Origin: Streptomyces rhizosphaerihabitans
GTDB lineage: Bacteria; Actinomycetota; Actinomycetes; Streptomycetales; Streptomycetaceae
Direction of reading: 5' to 3'
Assembly (NCBI RefSeq): GCF_025399795.1
Contig: NZ_JAODTZ010000029.1
Location: 1-64,000, forward strand
Length of the DNA: 64,000 nucleotides
Positions 50,340-59,370 of this stretch are shown here, in pieces. The notes under the pieces were generated by a model. It had not been told where the DNA came from, searched no databases, and saw only the letters and a program-made list of their open reading frames with translations. Made by a program: the position numbers and the translations under genes. Within the stretch, counting starts at the first letter, position 1, and each line of letters starts with the position of its first letter.

Positions 50340-51866
50340 ATGGAGCATGAGGTGTTCGTTCCGTTTCCGGCCGGGCGGCTGAGGGAGGCGCTGGCCGATC
50401 CCGTCCGGGTCGCCCGCGCGATCCCGGGTCTCCAGCAGGACGCGTCGGCCGTCTCCGACAGCGCGGCGGACACGGACGTGGTCTCGCCGTCCGTCTCCGG
50501 GACCGAGCCGTCCGTCTCCGGGACAGGGCAGGACGCCGCGGAGACGTCCTCCCGCGCCGGGCGCGAGGGGGACGCGGGAACCGCGCGTGTCGCCGGGCGA
50601 CTGAAGGTCCGCGTCGCCGGTCACACGATCACCTATCGCGGCGCGTTCCGCGTCACCGCCCAGGACGACGGCTCGTACACCGTCGAGGGCGACGCCTCGG
50701 AGGTACGCGGCGCGGGCGCCGTGAAACTGGCGCTGACCCTGCGGCTCCTCCCCGCCGACGGCGGTACCACCCTCGCGTTCGGCGGTACGGCCTCCGGTGA
50801 CGGCCGCGTGGCCGAACTCCCGCACGACGCGGTGTCCTCAGCGGGACAGCGCCTGCTGACCCGCTTCGGAGAAACGCTGACAGCAGACCTCGCGACACGG
50901 CCCGACTCCGCGTCCGGAGCCGGTTCCACGTCCACGCGCGTGTCCGAGTCCGCGGCCGGCTCTGCCACTGAACCCGGGTCCGGCTTCGAACCAGGCGCCG
51001 CGCCCACGACGCCCGAGCGGGGGTCCGGGGCGGACTCCGAGCCGGAGTCCGGCGCCGAACCCGGCTCCCCGTCCGGGCTCGGTACCGCGTCCGACTCCGG
51101 TTCCGCATACGGTGTCGGCCCCGCGCCCGAGCGCGAGTCCGAGCCCACAACCGACCCCGACCCCGACCCCGACTTCGAATCCGGGTCCGAGCCGGAAGCC
51201 GGAGCCGAGGCCGGACACGGAGCCAAGACCGAAGCCGAGCACGGAACCGGAGCTGAGCCCGAGACCGAACCCGAAGCCGAGCACGGAACCGGAGCCGAGC
51301 CCGAGACCGGAACCGAGGCCGAACCCGAGACCGGAACCGAGGCCGAACCCGAAGCCGGACCGGGACCCGAAGCCGGAGCTGAATCCGAATCCGGAGCTGA
51401 ATCCGGAGCTGAATCCGGAGCCGAATCCGAAGCCGGAGCTGAATCCGAGGTCGAATCCGGACCCGAGGTCGACCCCGGAACGGGCTCCGGCGCCGGTGCC
51501 GGAGTCGAGGGGGCCTCCCTCTTTGAGACGGACGTGCCGCTTGAGGCGGATGTGCCGCCCTCTTCGCTCGATCCGTCGGCCGGGGACGACGAGTTCGACG
51601 GGGAGGACTTCGTCGCCGAGGCCGAGGCCGAGGCCGCCGCACCGGGGCGCGCGGACGCGATGGCCGAGGCGGCCCATGCGCGGCGGACGATGATCGGCCG
51701 CAGCGCGGAGGAGGTGGACCACGCTCCGCCGCGTGGCCGCTACGCCCCCGTGCCACCCCCGGAGGCCACCGCCGCCCGCGACACCCTCCGCTGGGCGGCC
51801 CCCGCCGCGGCCCTGGCGCTGGCCTCGGCGATCGTCGTGACCAGGGCGCTGCGCAAGCGCCGTTGA
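50340..51866 (+). CDS. SRPBCC (CoxG-like) protein with long acidic repeat linker and membrane anchor
   Basis: A 508-residue protein in three parts. Residues about 1-180 fit the CoxG-like SRPBCC fold (MEHEVFVPFPAGRLREALADP, RVARAIPGLQQD, then VRVAGHTITYRGAFRVTAQDD and LALTLRLLPADGGTTLAFGG). Residues about 190-410 are a low-complexity linker of repeated EPE, GAE and ESGAES units coded by six-base repeats such as GAACCGGAGCTG. The C-terminus has a membrane helix (about 483-503, WAAPAAALALASAIVV) and a basic end. CoxG proteins help CO dehydrogenase membrane binding; no cox genes are near, so the role is open. The domain itself has a Ser/Thr-rich insert near 35-85. Confidence 0.8.
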   Translation: MEHEVFVPFPAGRLREALADPVRVARAIPGLQQDASAVSDSAADTDVVSPSVSGTEPSVSGTGQDAAETSSRAGREGDAGTARVAGRLKVRVAGHTITYRGAFRVTAQDDGSYTVEGDASEVRGAGAVKLALTLRLLPADGGTTLAFGGTASGDGRVAELPHDAVSSAGQRLLTRFGETLTADLATRPDSASGAGSTSTRVSESAAGSATEPGSGFEPGAAPTTPERGSGADSEPESGAEPGSPSGLGTASDSGSAYGVGPAPERESEPTTDPDPDPDFESGSEPEAGAEAGHGAKTEAEHGTGAEPETEPEAEHGTGAEPETGTEAEPETGTEAEPEAGPGPEAGAESESGAESGAESGAESEAGAESEVESGPEVDPGTGSGAGAGVEGASLFETDVPLEADVPPSSLDPSAGDDEFDGEDFVAEAEAEAAAPGRADAMAEAAHARRTMIGRSAEEVDHAPPRGRYAPVPPPEATAARDTLRWAAPAAALALASAIVVTRALRKRR

Positions 51867-51922
51867 GGGAGCGGTGAGGGCGGGAAACCACAGGGCGCTC
51901 CCGCCCCAGTAGGGTCGACCCC

Positions 51923-52717
51923 GTGAGTAACGAAGACATCACGCTGACCGCGGGTGACGCGGAGGTGACCGTGGCGCCGGGGAACGGCGGACGGGTCGGG
52001 AGTCTGCGGGTCGACGGCGTCGAACTGCTGCGGCAGGGCGCGAAGTTCGGGTGCTTCCCGATGGTCCCGTGGTGCGGGCGGATCCGCGACGGCCGGTTCC
52101 TCGACGGCGCCGCCGTCCGGCAGCTGCCGCTCAACTCCCCGCCGCACGCCATCCACGGCACCGCCCGCGACGGTGCCTGGAGGACGGCCCGCGTCACCGC
52201 GGACGACGCCGTGATCACGTACGACCTGGTGGACCCCTGGCCGCACCCCGCCCGCGTCACCCAGGCCTTCGCCCTCACCGCGGACGCCCTGACGATCACC
52301 ATGGCGGTGGAGACGTACGGGGAGTCGTTTCCGGCCCAGATCGGCTGGCACCCCTGGTTCAACAGGAACCTGGGGGACGGCGGCGAGGACGTCCGGGTCG
52401 ACTTCCGGCCCGGCTGGCAGGAGGAGCGGGGCGACGACCACCTGCCCACCGGCCGTCGCGTCGACCCGAAGCCCGGCCCCTGGGACGACTGCTTCGGCAT
52501 GCCGGACGGCGTCGACGTCACGCTCACCTGGCCGGGGCGGCTGGAGCTGAAGGTCGGCAGCCGCGAGCAGTGGGCCGTCGTCTACGACGAGCAGGAGGCG
52601 GCCGTGTGCGTGGAGCCGCAGACCGGTCCGCCGAACGGGCTCAACACCCACCCCCGCCTGGTCACACCCATCGAGCCCCTCGAAGCCACCACGACCTGGA
52701 GCTGGCGGCGCCTCTAA
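51923..52717 (+). CDS. Aldose 1-epimerase family protein
   Basis: A 264-residue galactose-mutarotase-like beta sandwich. It begins with ITLTAGDAEVTVAPGNGGRV; MVPWCGRIRDGRF near residue 48 and HAIHGTARDGAW near 75 carry the first catalytic histidine, QIGWHPWFNR near 139 the second, and VCVEPQTGPPNGLN near 228 the catalytic glutamate. It interconverts anomers of aldoses or hexose-6-phosphates; the exact sugar is not evident. GTG 51923. It lies 10 bases before pyrE on the same strand. Confidence 0.9.
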   Translation: MSNEDITLTAGDAEVTVAPGNGGRVGSLRVDGVELLRQGAKFGCFPMVPWCGRIRDGRFLDGAAVRQLPLNSPPHAIHGTARDGAWRTARVTADDAVITYDLVDPWPHPARVTQAFALTADALTITMAVETYGESFPAQIGWHPWFNRNLGDGGEDVRVDFRPGWQEERGDDHLPTGRRVDPKPGPWDDCFGMPDGVDVTLTWPGRLELKVGSREQWAVVYDEQEAAVCVEPQTGPPNGLNTHPRLVTPIEPLEATTTWSWRRL

Positions 52718-52727
52718 GCTGGCGTGC

Positions 52728-53276
52728 ATGAGTGAAGTACGCGGCGCGCTGCTGCAGCAGATCAAGGACAAGGCCGTGGTGCACGGCAAGGTGACCCTCT
52801 CCTCGGGTCTTGAGGCCGACTATTACGTGGACCTGCGCCGGATCACGCTGGACGGCGAGGCCGCCCCGCTCGTCGGACAGGTCCTCCTCGACCTCACCGC
52901 AGACCTGGACTTCGACGCGGTCGGCGGGCTGACCATGGGCGCCGACCCGGTCGCCGGGGCCATGCTGCACGCCGCCGCCGCGAGCGGCCGCAGGCTCGAC
53001 GCCTTCGTCGTCCGCAAGGCCGCCAAGGCGCACGGCCTGCAGCGCCGTGTCGAGGGTCCCGAGATCAAGGGCCGGCGCGTCCTCGTGGTCGAGGACACCT
53101 CGACGACGGGCGGCTCCCCGCTGGAGGCCGTCCAGGCCGTCCGGGAGGCCGGAGCCGAGGTCGTCGGCGTCGCCACGATCGTCGACCGCGCGACCGGTGC
53201 CGCCGAGAAGATCGAGGCCGGCGCCGGTGTCCCGTACCTCTTCGCCTACTCCAAGGGCGAGTTGGGGCTCGACTGA
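52728..53276 (+). CDS. pyrE: Orotate phosphoribosyltransferase
   Basis: A 182-residue enzyme that makes OMP from orotate and PRPP in pyrimidine synthesis. The PRPP loop RVLVVEDTSTTGGSPL lies at about residues 118-133; LSSGLEADYYVDLRRI near 24-39 and TMGADPVAGAMLHAAA near 69-84 are family marks. The length is normal for the actinobacterial type. It probably is cotranscribed with the epimerase. ATG 52728. Confidence 0.96.
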   Translation: MSEVRGALLQQIKDKAVVHGKVTLSSGLEADYYVDLRRITLDGEAAPLVGQVLLDLTADLDFDAVGGLTMGADPVAGAMLHAAAASGRRLDAFVVRKAAKAHGLQRRVEGPEIKGRRVLVVEDTSTTGGSPLEAVQAVREAGAEVVGVATIVDRATGAAEKIEAGAGVPYLFAYSKGELGLD

Positions 53277-53462
53277 CGAAGCTCCCGCGGGGCCCCGCCG
53301 ACGGCCGGGTCCCGCATGTCGGATGGGGGTCTGGAGCATCCGGCGATGTCTGGAAAGATGGGGCCGACGATGACGTCGCCCCCCTAGGTCAGGGCCAATA
53401 AGCACCAGTCCCGTCGTACGGCAGCAGCAGTACGCAGACCCGCACATACAAGGAGCGGACAG

Positions 53463-54485
53463 ATGCCCATCGCAACCCCCGAGGTCTACAACGAGATGCT
53501 CGACCGGGCGAAGGCAGGCAAGTTCGCCTACCCGGCCATCAACGTGACCTCGTCCCAGACCCTGCACGCTGCGCTGCGCGGCTTCGCGGAGGCCGAGAGC
53601 GACGGCATCATCCAGATCTCCACCGGTGGTGCGGAGTTCCTCGGCGGTCAGCACAAGAAGGACATGGTGACGGGCGCCGTCGCGCTCGCCGAGTTCGCGC
53701 ACATCGTCGCCGCGAAGTACGACGTCACGGTGGCGCTGCACACGGACCACTGTCCCAAGGACAAGCTGGACGGCTACGTACGTCCGCTGCTCGACATCTC
53801 CGCCGCGCGCGTCGCCAAGGGCGAGAACCCGCTGTTCCAGTCCCACATGTGGGACGGCTCCGCCGAGACCCTCGCCGACAACCTGGCCATCGGCCAGGAG
53901 CTGCTCGCCAAGGCCGTCGCCGCGAAGATCATCCTCGAGGTCGAGATCACCCCGACCGGTGGCGAGGAGGACGGCGTCAGCCACGAGATCAACGACGAGC
54001 TGTACACGACCGTCGACGACGCCCTGCGCACCGCCGAGGCCCTCGGCCTGGGCGACAAGGGCCGCTACCTGCTCGCCGCGTCGTTCGGCAACGTGCACGG
54101 TGTGTACAAGCCGGGCAACGTCGTCCTGCGCCCCGAGCTCCTCAAGGACCTCCAGGAGGGTGTCGCCGCCAAGTACGGCAAGGCGAGCCCGTTCGACTTC
54201 GTCTTCCACGGCGGCTCCGGCTCCACCGCCGAGGAGATCGCCACCGCGCTGGAGAACGGCGTCGTGAAGATGAACCTCGACACCGACACCCAGTACGCCT
54301 TCACCCGTCCTGTCGTGGACCACATGTTCCGCAACTACGACGCTGTCCTGAAGGTCGACGGCGAGGTCGGCACGAAGTCGAAGTACGACCCGCGCACCTG
54401 GGGCAAGCTCGCCGAGGCCGGCATGGCCACGCGTGTGACCGAGGCCTGCGCCGCTCTGCGTTCCACGGGCACCCGCCTCAAGTAG
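53463..54485 (+). CDS. fba: Fructose-bisphosphate aldolase, class II
   Basis: A zinc-dependent aldolase of 340 residues that cleaves fructose-1,6-bisphosphate into dihydroxyacetone phosphate and glyceraldehyde-3-phosphate in glycolysis and gluconeogenesis. LHTDHCPKDKLDGYVRPLL near residues 96-114 carries zinc and catalytic residues; SHMWDGSAETLADN, EVEITPTGGEEDGV and FVFHGGSGSTAEEI near 242-255 complete the site. CAAGGAGCGGAC precedes ATG 53463. It stands alone with a strong terminator. Confidence 0.97.
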   Translation: MPIATPEVYNEMLDRAKAGKFAYPAINVTSSQTLHAALRGFAEAESDGIIQISTGGAEFLGGQHKKDMVTGAVALAEFAHIVAAKYDVTVALHTDHCPKDKLDGYVRPLLDISAARVAKGENPLFQSHMWDGSAETLADNLAIGQELLAKAVAAKIILEVEITPTGGEEDGVSHEINDELYTTVDDALRTAEALGLGDKGRYLLAASFGNVHGVYKPGNVVLRPELLKDLQEGVAAKYGKASPFDFVFHGGSGSTAEEIATALENGVVKMNLDTDTQYAFTRPVVDHMFRNYDAVLKVDGEVGTKSKYDPRTWGKLAEAGMATRVTEACAALRSTGTRLK

Positions 54486-54583
54486 TCACCCGGTGGTCCG
54501 CCGGCAGGCTCCTGGTAGTCATGAGGTAGTCCTGAGCTAGTCCTCAGGCGGTCCTTCGGTGGTCCTTCGGCAGTCATCCTTTC

Positions 54584-54621
54584 GGAAGGGCCCGGCACCC
54601 GCCATGGTGCCGGGCCCTTCC
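54584..54621. terminator. Terminator of fba
   Basis: GGAAGGGCCCGGCACC and GGTGCCGGGCCCTTCC form a perfect 16-bp stem with the loop CGCCAT. It ends just before the MFS gene start. Confidence 0.85.
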
Positions 54622-54635
54622 GTATGCTCCGAGGT

Positions 54636-56219
54636 ATGGCTGTGCCTGCACGGGACACATCGGATCTCTCGGACGGCAGACCCGCGGTACGGATCGCCTC
54701 CCCGACGGGGAAGTGGATCCTGCTGACCACCGTCCTCGGCTCCAGCATGGCCCTGCTGGACTCGACCGTCGTCAATGTCGCTCTGCCGACCATCGGCCGT
54801 GACCTGGACGCCAGCCTCTCCGCCCTCCAGTGGACCGTGAACGGCTACATGCTGTCGCTGGCCGGGCTGATCCTGCTGGGCGGCTCGCTCGGGGACCGTT
54901 TCGGGCGCCGGAAGGTCTTCGTCATCGGCGTGGTGTGGTTCGCCGCCGCCTCGCTGCTGTGCGGGCTCGCGCCGAACGTGGGCGTGCTCATCGCGGCCCG
55001 TGTGCTCCAGGGCGTCGGCGGGGCGCTGCTCACCCCTGGCTCGCTGGCGATCATCCAGGCCTCCTTCCACCCGGACGACCGGGCCCGTGCGATCGGCCTG
55101 TGGTCGGGCTTCGGGGGTGTCGGGGCCGCTGTCGGGCCGTTCCTCGGCGGCTGGCTGGTGGACGGGCCCGGCTGGCGCTGGGTCTTCCTGCTGAACATCC
55201 CCGTGGCGCTGGTGTGTGCCCCGATCGCCCTGCTGCACGTTCCGGAGTCGGCCGGCGGCACCTCGCGCGCGACCGGAGCCGAGAGCAGGGGAGACAAGCC
55301 CCACCGCGGCTTCGACGTCCTCGGCGCCGTCCTCGGCGCGCTCTCCCTCGCCCTGGTGACGTACGCCCTGATCGAGGCCACGAGCGGTTCCGTGCTCGTG
55401 TGGGTGGCGGCGGTCGGGGGCGTGGCGGCGGGGGTGGCCTTCGTGTACGTCGAGAAGCGGCGGCCCGATCCGATGATGCCGCTGGACATCTTCGCCTCGC
55501 GCCAGTTCACGGCCGTCAACCTGGTGACCCTGTGCGTCTACGCGGCCTTCGGGGGCTTCTTCTTCCTGACCGCGCTCCAGCTCCAGGTCGTGGCGGGCTA
55601 CTCCGCGCTCCAGGCCGGTACGGCGCTGCTGCCGACCACGGTCTTGATGCTGCTCTTCTCCGCCCGCTCCGGCGAGATCTCCCAGCGCATCGGCCCGCGC
55701 ATCCCGCTGACCGTCGGACCGCTGCTGTGCGCGGCGGGCATGCTGCTGATGCTGCGGGTCGGCGAGAACGCGTCGTACGTGGCCGACGTACTGCCCGCGC
55801 TGCTGGTGATGGGCCTCGGCATGGTGACCCTGGTCGCGCCCCTGACCGCCACCGTCCTGGCCTCCGTGGATGTCGGGCGGGCGGGCCTGGCCAGCGGGAT
55901 CAACAACGCGGCGGCGCGCGTGGCCGGGCTCCTCGCCGTGGCCGCGCTGCCGCTGCTCACCGGGATGGGAGAGGAGGCGTACCGCTCGGCGGACGCCTTC
56001 GACGCCGCCTTCCGCCGGGCGATGCCGCTGTGCGCGGGCGTGCTGGTGGTCGGCGCCGTGCTGGCCTTCACGACCGTACGCCGCCCACCGTCCGGCTGCC
56101 TCCGCCCCGAGTGCCACACGCACGGCTCGCTGACGGCGCCCCCGCTGGAGCCGGAGCGCTCCCGGGGTGTCCTCGGGGCCACGGGCTCCAAGGGTTCCAA
56201 AGGATCTACGGGCTCCTAG
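54636..56219 (+). CDS. MFS drug/solute exporter, DHA2 (14-TM) family
   Basis: A 527-residue proton-driven exporter with 14 predicted helices. Motif C region MALLDSTVVNVALPTIGRDL lies near residues 35-54, motif A LGDRFGRRKVF near 86-96, and GPFLGGWLVDGPGWRWVFLLN near 168-188. This family exports drugs or metabolites; the substrate is unknown. The C-terminal tail has KGSKGSTGS. ATG 54636 could be leaderless: TATGCT at 54623-54628 looks like a -10 box. ATG 54624 is an alternative but overlaps the fba terminator. Confidence 0.88.
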   Translation: MAVPARDTSDLSDGRPAVRIASPTGKWILLTTVLGSSMALLDSTVVNVALPTIGRDLDASLSALQWTVNGYMLSLAGLILLGGSLGDRFGRRKVFVIGVVWFAAASLLCGLAPNVGVLIAARVLQGVGGALLTPGSLAIIQASFHPDDRARAIGLWSGFGGVGAAVGPFLGGWLVDGPGWRWVFLLNIPVALVCAPIALLHVPESAGGTSRATGAESRGDKPHRGFDVLGAVLGALSLALVTYALIEATSGSVLVWVAAVGGVAAGVAFVYVEKRRPDPMMPLDIFASRQFTAVNLVTLCVYAAFGGFFFLTALQLQVVAGYSALQAGTALLPTTVLMLLFSARSGEISQRIGPRIPLTVGPLLCAAGMLLMLRVGENASYVADVLPALLVMGLGMVTLVAPLTATVLASVDVGRAGLASGINNAAARVAGLLAVAALPLLTGMGEEAYRSADAFDAAFRRAMPLCAGVLVVGAVLAFTTVRRPPSGCLRPECHTHGSLTAPPLEPERSRGVLGATGSKGSKGSTGS

Positions 56220-56396
56220 GGCGCCTCGCGCTCCAGCACCGATCCGGCTCCGTGTCCGTCGGTGTCCGTCGGGGTTCTTGGTGTCCGTCGGGTCCGTCAG
56301 TGTCTGCCGAGGTCCGTCGTACAGGAGGAACGGGTTGTTCCCCGAGCGCCGTGGGCAACCGTTACCGATCACCGGCGATGCAGCAGACTGGAACCC
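56220..56396. repeat. GTGTCCGTCG decamer repeats before the DUF3151 gene
   Basis: GTGTCCGTCG occurs at 56252-56261, 56262-56271 and 56281-56290, with related units after it. The region also holds the DUF3151 promoter. Confidence 0.6.
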
Positions 56397-56810
56397 ATGA
56401 CGATTCACGAGAACCTCCTCGGGGGACCGCCCCCGACCCATCTCCCCGACGACCCGGAGCCGCGCGAGCTCCTCGCGAACGGCACGGCCCCCGCCGATGT
56501 CGCCGCCAAGTACCCCACCTCCTCGCTCGCCTGGGCGCAGCTCGCCGACGACGCGTTCGAGCGGGGCAGCGTCGTCGAGTCGTACGCCTACGCCCGTACG
56601 GGCTACCACCGCGGGCTGGACGCCCTGCGCCGCAGCGGCTGGAAGGGCCACGGCCCGGTGCCCTGGGAGCACGAGCCGAACCGCGGCTTCCTGCGCGCTC
56701 TGCACGCCCTCGCCCGCGCCGCGCAGGTGATCGGTGAGCAGGAGGAGTACGAGCGCTGCAGCCAGTTCCTGAAGGACTCCTCGCCGACGGCGGCCCAGAC
56801 GCTGGGCTAG
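56397..56810 (+). CDS. DUF3151 family protein
   Basis: A 137-residue actinobacterial protein: MTIHENLLGGPPPTHLPDD, then VAAKYPTSSLAWAQLADDAF, YAYARTGYHRGLDALRR, and FLRALHALARAAQVIGE. The helical repeats suggest a TPR-like fold. The role is unknown, although the family is conserved in Streptomyces and usually lies near fba, as here. ATG 56397. A perfect hairpin terminator follows. Confidence 0.88.
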   Translation: MTIHENLLGGPPPTHLPDDPEPRELLANGTAPADVAAKYPTSSLAWAQLADDAFERGSVVESYAYARTGYHRGLDALRRSGWKGHGPVPWEHEPNRGFLRALHALARAAQVIGEQEEYERCSQFLKDSSPTAAQTLG

Positions 56811-56839
56811 CCCGGCCGCCCTGCGGGGGCACTGACGCG

Positions 56840-56870
56840 GGTCCGCCTGGTGTGACCAGGCGGACCTTGC
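56840..56870 (+). terminator. Terminator after the DUF3151 gene
   Basis: GGTCCGCCTGGT and ACCAGGCGGACC form a perfect 12-bp stem with a three-base loop, followed by TTGCGGTTTC. It lies 30 bases past the stop. Confidence 0.85.
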
Positions 56871-56974
56871 GGTTTCGGGGGACGATTGTGGAGGATGCCC
56901 GGTGGGGACCGGGGCCCCCGTGTCGGTAACGGCAGGGGCGGACCGCTACCCGGAGCACATTGCAGGAGACAGCG

Positions 56975-57820
56975 ATGTCCCACCAGGCTCAGCCCACGCA
57001 GGCTCAGGAGCCCGAGACTCCGCATCTCGACTTCCAGGGCACGACGCCGTACGAGGACTACGTACAGGCGGACGTGCTCACCCACCTCCAGCACACCCTC
57101 TCCGACGACCCCGGAGAGATGGTCTTCCTGGTGACGACCCAGGTCATGGAGCTGTGGTTCACGGTCATCGTCCACGAGTGGGAGACGGCGGCCAAGGCGC
57201 TGCGCGCCGACGACGTCCCCGTCGCGGTGGCCGCGCTGAAGCGGTCCGTACGCGAGCTGGACGCGCTCAACGCGTCCTGGCGCCCGCTCGGACAGCTCAC
57301 CCCCGCGCAGTTCAACTCCTACCGTTCGGCCCTCGGCGAGGGTTCCGGCTTCCAGTCGGCGATGTACCGGCGCATGGAGTTCCTGCTCGGCGAGAAGTCC
57401 GCCTCCATGCTCGTCCCGCACCGGGGCGCGTCGCGGGTGTACGCCGAGCTGGAGAAGGCCCTGCACGAGCCGAGCCTGTACGACGAGGTGCTGCGGCTGC
57501 TCGCGCGGCGCGGGCACGCGATCCCGGCCTCCGTGCTGGAGCGTGACGTGTCGAAGCGCTACGAGCCCGCGCCCGAGGTGGAGGCCGCGTGGGCGGCCCT
57601 GTACGCCGGTGACGACAGTGACGAGCTCGCGCGGCTCGGCGAGGCACTGACCGATGTCGCCGAGCTGGTGTGGCGCTGGCGCAACGACCACCTCGTCGCC
57701 ACCCGGCGGGCGATGGGCTCGAAGACCGGCACGGGCGGCTCCGCCGGGGTGGCCTGGCTGGAGAAGCGCGCGCAGAAGAACGTGTTCCCCGAGCTGTGGA
57801 CGGCGAGGTCCCATGTCTGA
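56975..57820 (+). CDS. kynA: Tryptophan 2,3-dioxygenase
   Basis: A heme enzyme of 281 residues that opens the indole ring of tryptophan to N-formylkynurenine, the first step of the kynurenine pathway. Family marks: YEDYVQADVLTHLQHTLSDD near 28-47, FLVTTQVMELWFTVIVHEW near 51-69, SWRPLGQLTPAQFNSYRSAL, GFQSAMYRRMEFLLG, and WRWRNDHLVATRRAMGSKTGTGGSAGV (in parts) near 231-257, where the histidine is the heme ligand. CAGGAGAC precedes ATG 56975. It overlaps kynU by eight bases. Confidence 0.96.
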   Translation: MSHQAQPTQAQEPETPHLDFQGTTPYEDYVQADVLTHLQHTLSDDPGEMVFLVTTQVMELWFTVIVHEWETAAKALRADDVPVAVAALKRSVRELDALNASWRPLGQLTPAQFNSYRSALGEGSGFQSAMYRRMEFLLGEKSASMLVPHRGASRVYAELEKALHEPSLYDEVLRLLARRGHAIPASVLERDVSKRYEPAPEVEAAWAALYAGDDSDELARLGEALTDVAELVWRWRNDHLVATRRAMGSKTGTGGSAGVAWLEKRAQKNVFPELWTARSHV

Positions 57821-59015
57821 GCGAGCCCTTGTGTCCGCGCTGGGCGCGCGGGCGGCGGAACTGGACGCCGCGGACGAACTCGCCGGGCTGCGCGAGCAGT
57901 TCGTGCTCGACGACGTGGTCTACCTGGACGGGAACTCGCTCGGCGCGCTGTCGGCCGGGGTCCCCGGCCGGGTCGACGACGTCGTCCGCAGGCAGTGGGG
58001 CGAACTCCGCATCCGCTCCTGGGAGGAGAGCGGGTGGTGGACCGCGCCCGAGCGGATCGGCGACCGGATCGCCCCGCTGGTCGGCGCGGCGGCCGGACAG
58101 ATCGTGGTCGGCGACTCGACCAGCGTGAACGTCTTCAAGGCGCTGGTGGGCGCGGTACGGCTGGCGGGCGAGGGGCGCGACGAGATCCTCGTCGACGCGA
58201 CGACGTTCCCGACGGACGGGTACATCGCGGCGTCGGCGGCCCGTATGACGGGCTGCGAGCTGCGTCCGGTCGATCCGGACGAGGTGACCTCGGCGCTCGG
58301 TTCCCGCACGGCGGCCGTGCTGCTCAACCACGTCGACTACCGCACGGGCCGGCGCTTCGACCTCCCGTCCCTGACGTCCGCGATCCACGCGGCGGGTGCC
58401 GTATCGGTGTGGGACCTGTGCCATTCCGCGGGCGCCCTGCCGGTCGGGCTGGACGAGCACGGGGTGGACCTGGCGGTCGGGTGCACCTACAAGTACCTGA
58501 ACGGCGGCCCGGGTTCGCCCGCGTACCTCTACGTCCGCGCAGGCCTCCAGGACCGCTTCGACTCCCCGCTCCCCGGCTGGAACTCGCACGCGGACCCCTT
58601 CGGCATGAGCCCGTCGTACGCACCCGCGTCCGGCGCGCTGCGCGGACGGGTCGGCACGCCGGACATCCTGTCGATGCTGGCCCTGGAAGCGGCGCTGGAG
58701 GTGTGGGACGGCGTCTCGATCGACAGCGTCCGCGCCAAGTCGCTCGCGCTGACCGACTTCTTCCTGGAATGTGTCTCCGCGTACGTCCCCGAGGGGCGGG
58801 TCGAGTCCGTGACTCCCTCCGCCCACGCGGAACGGGGCAGCCAGGTGGCCCTGCGCTGCGCGGACGCGGGCGCCGTGATGAAGTGCCTGATCGACAACGG
58901 CGTCGTAGGCGACTTCCGCCACCCGGACATCCTCCGCTTCGGCTTCACCCCCCTGTACGTCGGCTTCGCCGACACGGAGAGGGCGGCACGGGTACTGGCG
59001 GAGACCTTGAGCTGA
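57813..59015 (+). CDS. kynU: Kynureninase
   Basis: A PLP enzyme of 400 residues that cleaves kynurenine to anthranilate and alanine. Signatures: VYLDGNSLGALSAGVPGRVD near 33-52, WWTAPERIGDRIAPLVGA, VGDSTSVNVFKALVGAVRL near 102-120, WDLCHSAGALPVGLDEHGVD near 198-217 and the PLP lysine in CTYKYLNGGPGSPAY near 222-236. ATG 57813 overlaps the dioxygenase stop, so both are coupled. Anthranilate may feed secondary metabolism or quinoline-type products. The formamidase for the middle step may be the hydrolase at 59371. Confidence 0.96.
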   Translation: MSERALVSALGARAAELDAADELAGLREQFVLDDVVYLDGNSLGALSAGVPGRVDDVVRRQWGELRIRSWEESGWWTAPERIGDRIAPLVGAAAGQIVVGDSTSVNVFKALVGAVRLAGEGRDEILVDATTFPTDGYIAASAARMTGCELRPVDPDEVTSALGSRTAAVLLNHVDYRTGRRFDLPSLTSAIHAAGAVSVWDLCHSAGALPVGLDEHGVDLAVGCTYKYLNGGPGSPAYLYVRAGLQDRFDSPLPGWNSHADPFGMSPSYAPASGALRGRVGTPDILSMLALEAALEVWDGVSIDSVRAKSLALTDFFLECVSAYVPEGRVESVTPSAHAERGSQVALRCADAGAVMKCLIDNGVVGDFRHPDILRFGFTPLYVGFADTERAARVLAETLS

Positions 59016-59370
59016 CCGGGGGTCGATCCGGCCGATCCGGTCGATCCGGCCCTCGGGGCGCAGCTCAGCTTTCCGCTTCAGGGGGCAGAGTCCAGCTCCT
59101 CCGGCTTCCGGTCGAGGGCAGAGTCCAGTCCCTCCGGCTTCCGGCCGGAGGGACAGGATTCAGCCCCTCCGGCGTTTGAGGAGCGGGGTCCGGGGCGGAG
59201 CCCCGGGGACGATGGGGGTCCCCTGGTCGAGCGAAGCCGAGACCTTGGGGGAGGGTAGGGGCGGAGGGGGCAAATCCCTCTGGCCCCACCCGGTACCGCC
59301 GGGTGCTGGCGGCGCCCGGTAACGCCGGGTGCCGTCCGCCGAATCCGTTTCACCGCTGAGAGGTCGGAGC
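59016..59370. repeat. Streptomyces REP-like palindromic repeats
   Basis: CCTCCGGCGTTTGAGGAGCG near 59167, followed by GGGGTCCGGGGCGGAGCCCC, is the dispersed palindromic element seen in many Streptomyces spacers. Two related GTCCAGYYCCTCCGGCTTCCGG units precede it (59090-59150), and two copies of CCCGGTAMCGCCGGGTGC follow (about 59288-59330). No gene is seen. Confidence 0.75.

Noticed and set aside
54537..56705. A 722-codon open frame antisense to the MFS gene
   Set aside because: It mirrors the third-position GC bias of the plus-strand exporter, is Gly/Arg/Gln-rich, and matches no family.
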